From assembly GCA_017959485.1 (NCBI GenBank), contig JAGDAM010000332.1, forward strand, positions 1-5,670: DNA of 5,670 bases, read 5' to 3'. Positions 4,993-5,670 of this stretch are shown piece by piece. Position 1 is the stretch's first letter. Every line of letters begins with the position of its first letter. The stretch is from Clostridia bacterium (GTDB lineage: Bacteria; Bacillota_A; Clostridia; Oscillospirales; CAG-272). The notes under the pieces were generated by a model. It was not told the DNA's origin, ran no database searches, and saw nothing but the letters and a program-made list of their open reading frames with translations. A program made the translations under genes and the position numbers.

Positions 4993-5670
4993 ATGGCTGA
5001 AACAGTCATTATGCCGCGCCAGGGACAGAGCGTGGAAAGCTGCATCATCACCGAATGGAAGAAGAAAAAGGGAGACGCCGTCGCTCCCGGCGATACGCTT
5101 TTCTCTTACGAGACCGATAAATCGGCGTTCGAAGAAAAGGCGCAGGTCGGGGGCGTTTTGCTTGCGATACTGGCGGAAGAAGGGGACGACGTTCCCTGCC
5201 TCGAGCCTGTATGCGTAATCGGACGTGAAGGCGAGGATATCTCGGCTCTTCTGAAGAAGGAGACGAAGGAGGAGACCTCGTCGCAGGCTCCCGCCGCCGA
5301 AATCAAGGTTCAGGCTCCGGCCGCTCCCTCGGCTTCCGCCGAAGAACCCGCCGTCACGGCTCCGGCCGCACCCGCGGACGGACGGCTGAAAATCTCGCCG
5401 AGAGCGAGGAAACTCGCCGAAAAGACGGGCGCCGATCCCTCGCTCGCGATCCCGACCGGACCCTCCGGAAGAATAATCGAGCGTGATATAAACGCGCTGC
5501 TCGACCGCGGCGTTACGGCTCCTGCCGAAGAGCCCGCGACTACGGCTCCCGCAGCGCCGGCGGAAGGACCCGCATACACCGACGAGAAGATCCCGAACAT
5601 CCGCAAGGTCATCGCGCGCCAGATGCACGCCTCTCTCGCCGAGATGGCCCAGCTCACTCTCAACACCTCC
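4993..5670 (+). CDS. Dihydrolipoamide acyltransferase (2-oxoacid dehydrogenase E2), 3' end missing
   Basis: E2 core subunit of a 2-oxoacid dehydrogenase complex (pyruvate, acetoin or branched-chain type), which passes an acyl group from E1 via lipoyl-lysine to coenzyme A. The first 226 codons are present. They show one lipoyl domain at about 2-78 with the lysine at K43 in 'ETDKSAFE', an Ala/Pro-rich linker at about 100-130, the peripheral subunit-binding domain at about 134-170 ('ISPRARKLAEKTG' through 'GPSGRIIERDI'), a second Ala/Pro linker at 173-195, and the start of the catalytic domain at about 200 ('IRKVIARQM'). The catalytic histidine motif is beyond the window. The two linkers share a near-identical 14-residue unit. 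The 'MPRQGQSVESC' opening resembles E2 proteins of anaerobic Bacillota. It is the first gene after its own promoter; any E1 and E3 genes would have to be downstream or elsewhere. The substrate cannot be told from this part. Confidence 0.93.
   Translation, partial: MAETVIMPRQGQSVESCIITEWKKKKGDAVAPGDTLFSYETDKSAFEEKAQVGGVLLAILAEEGDDVPCLEPVCVIGREGEDISALLKKETKEETSSQAPAAEIKVQAPAAPSASAEEPAVTAPAAPADGRLKISPRARKLAEKTGADPSLAIPTGPSGRIIERDINALLDRGVTAPAEEPATTAPAAPAEGPAYTDEKIPNIRKVIARQMHASLAEMAQLTLNTS

Noticed and set aside
4966..5666. Two open frames on the minus strand opposite the E2 gene
   Set aside because: Low-complexity Arg/Gly/Ser or Ala/Ser translations that mirror the Ala/Pro linkers of E2; they have no motifs.
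1..5670. tRNA, rRNA, insertion sequence with transposase, or defence genes
   Set aside because: None is visible on either strand; apart from short intergenic parts, the window is filled with recognisable housekeeping genes.

Overview
The window is a GC-rich piece of a bacterial chromosome (strong G/C preference at third codon positions) with Shine-Dalgarno-led genes. The mix of a PepV-type dipeptidase, a two-part Trk potassium system and a stand-alone 2-oxoacid dehydrogenase E2 with an 'MPRQGQSVESC' lipoyl start suggests an anaerobic member of the Bacillota (Clostridia), probably an uncultured gut lineage. This placement is an inference from gene content and style, not from a marker gene.

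Layout, right to left on the minus strand: a Nudix hydrolase of the ADP-ribose pyrophosphatase type (4869-4258); a 260-base gap holding a 170-base palindromic MITE-like element with perfect 24-bp terminal inverted repeats (4038-4207); trkA (3997-2630); trkH starting at a TTG codon (2607-1171); and a PepV/Sapep-type M20 dipeptidase (1161 to the left edge, 3' end missing). The last three are separated by only 22 and 9 bases and almost certainly form one operon. On the plus strand, at the right edge, the first 226 codons of a dihydrolipoamide acyltransferase (E2) begin at 4993 and run off the window.

The 123-base AT-rich space between the Nudix gene and the E2 gene carries two good sigma-70-type promoters that point at each other. 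The plus-strand promoter lies on the left and the minus-strand promoter on the right, so each transcript crosses the other promoter's core. An 8-bp-arm dyad sits over the minus -10 and start region.

Functionally, TrkA and TrkH together make a potassium uptake system: TrkH is the membrane pore and TrkA the cytoplasmic nucleotide-sensing gate. The dipeptidase is probably co-expressed but has no evident link to potassium. Nudix and E2 are ordinary metabolic genes. Nothing here looks like a new defence or multi-gene system. The palindromic element and the overlapping promoter region are the parts most worth a second look.
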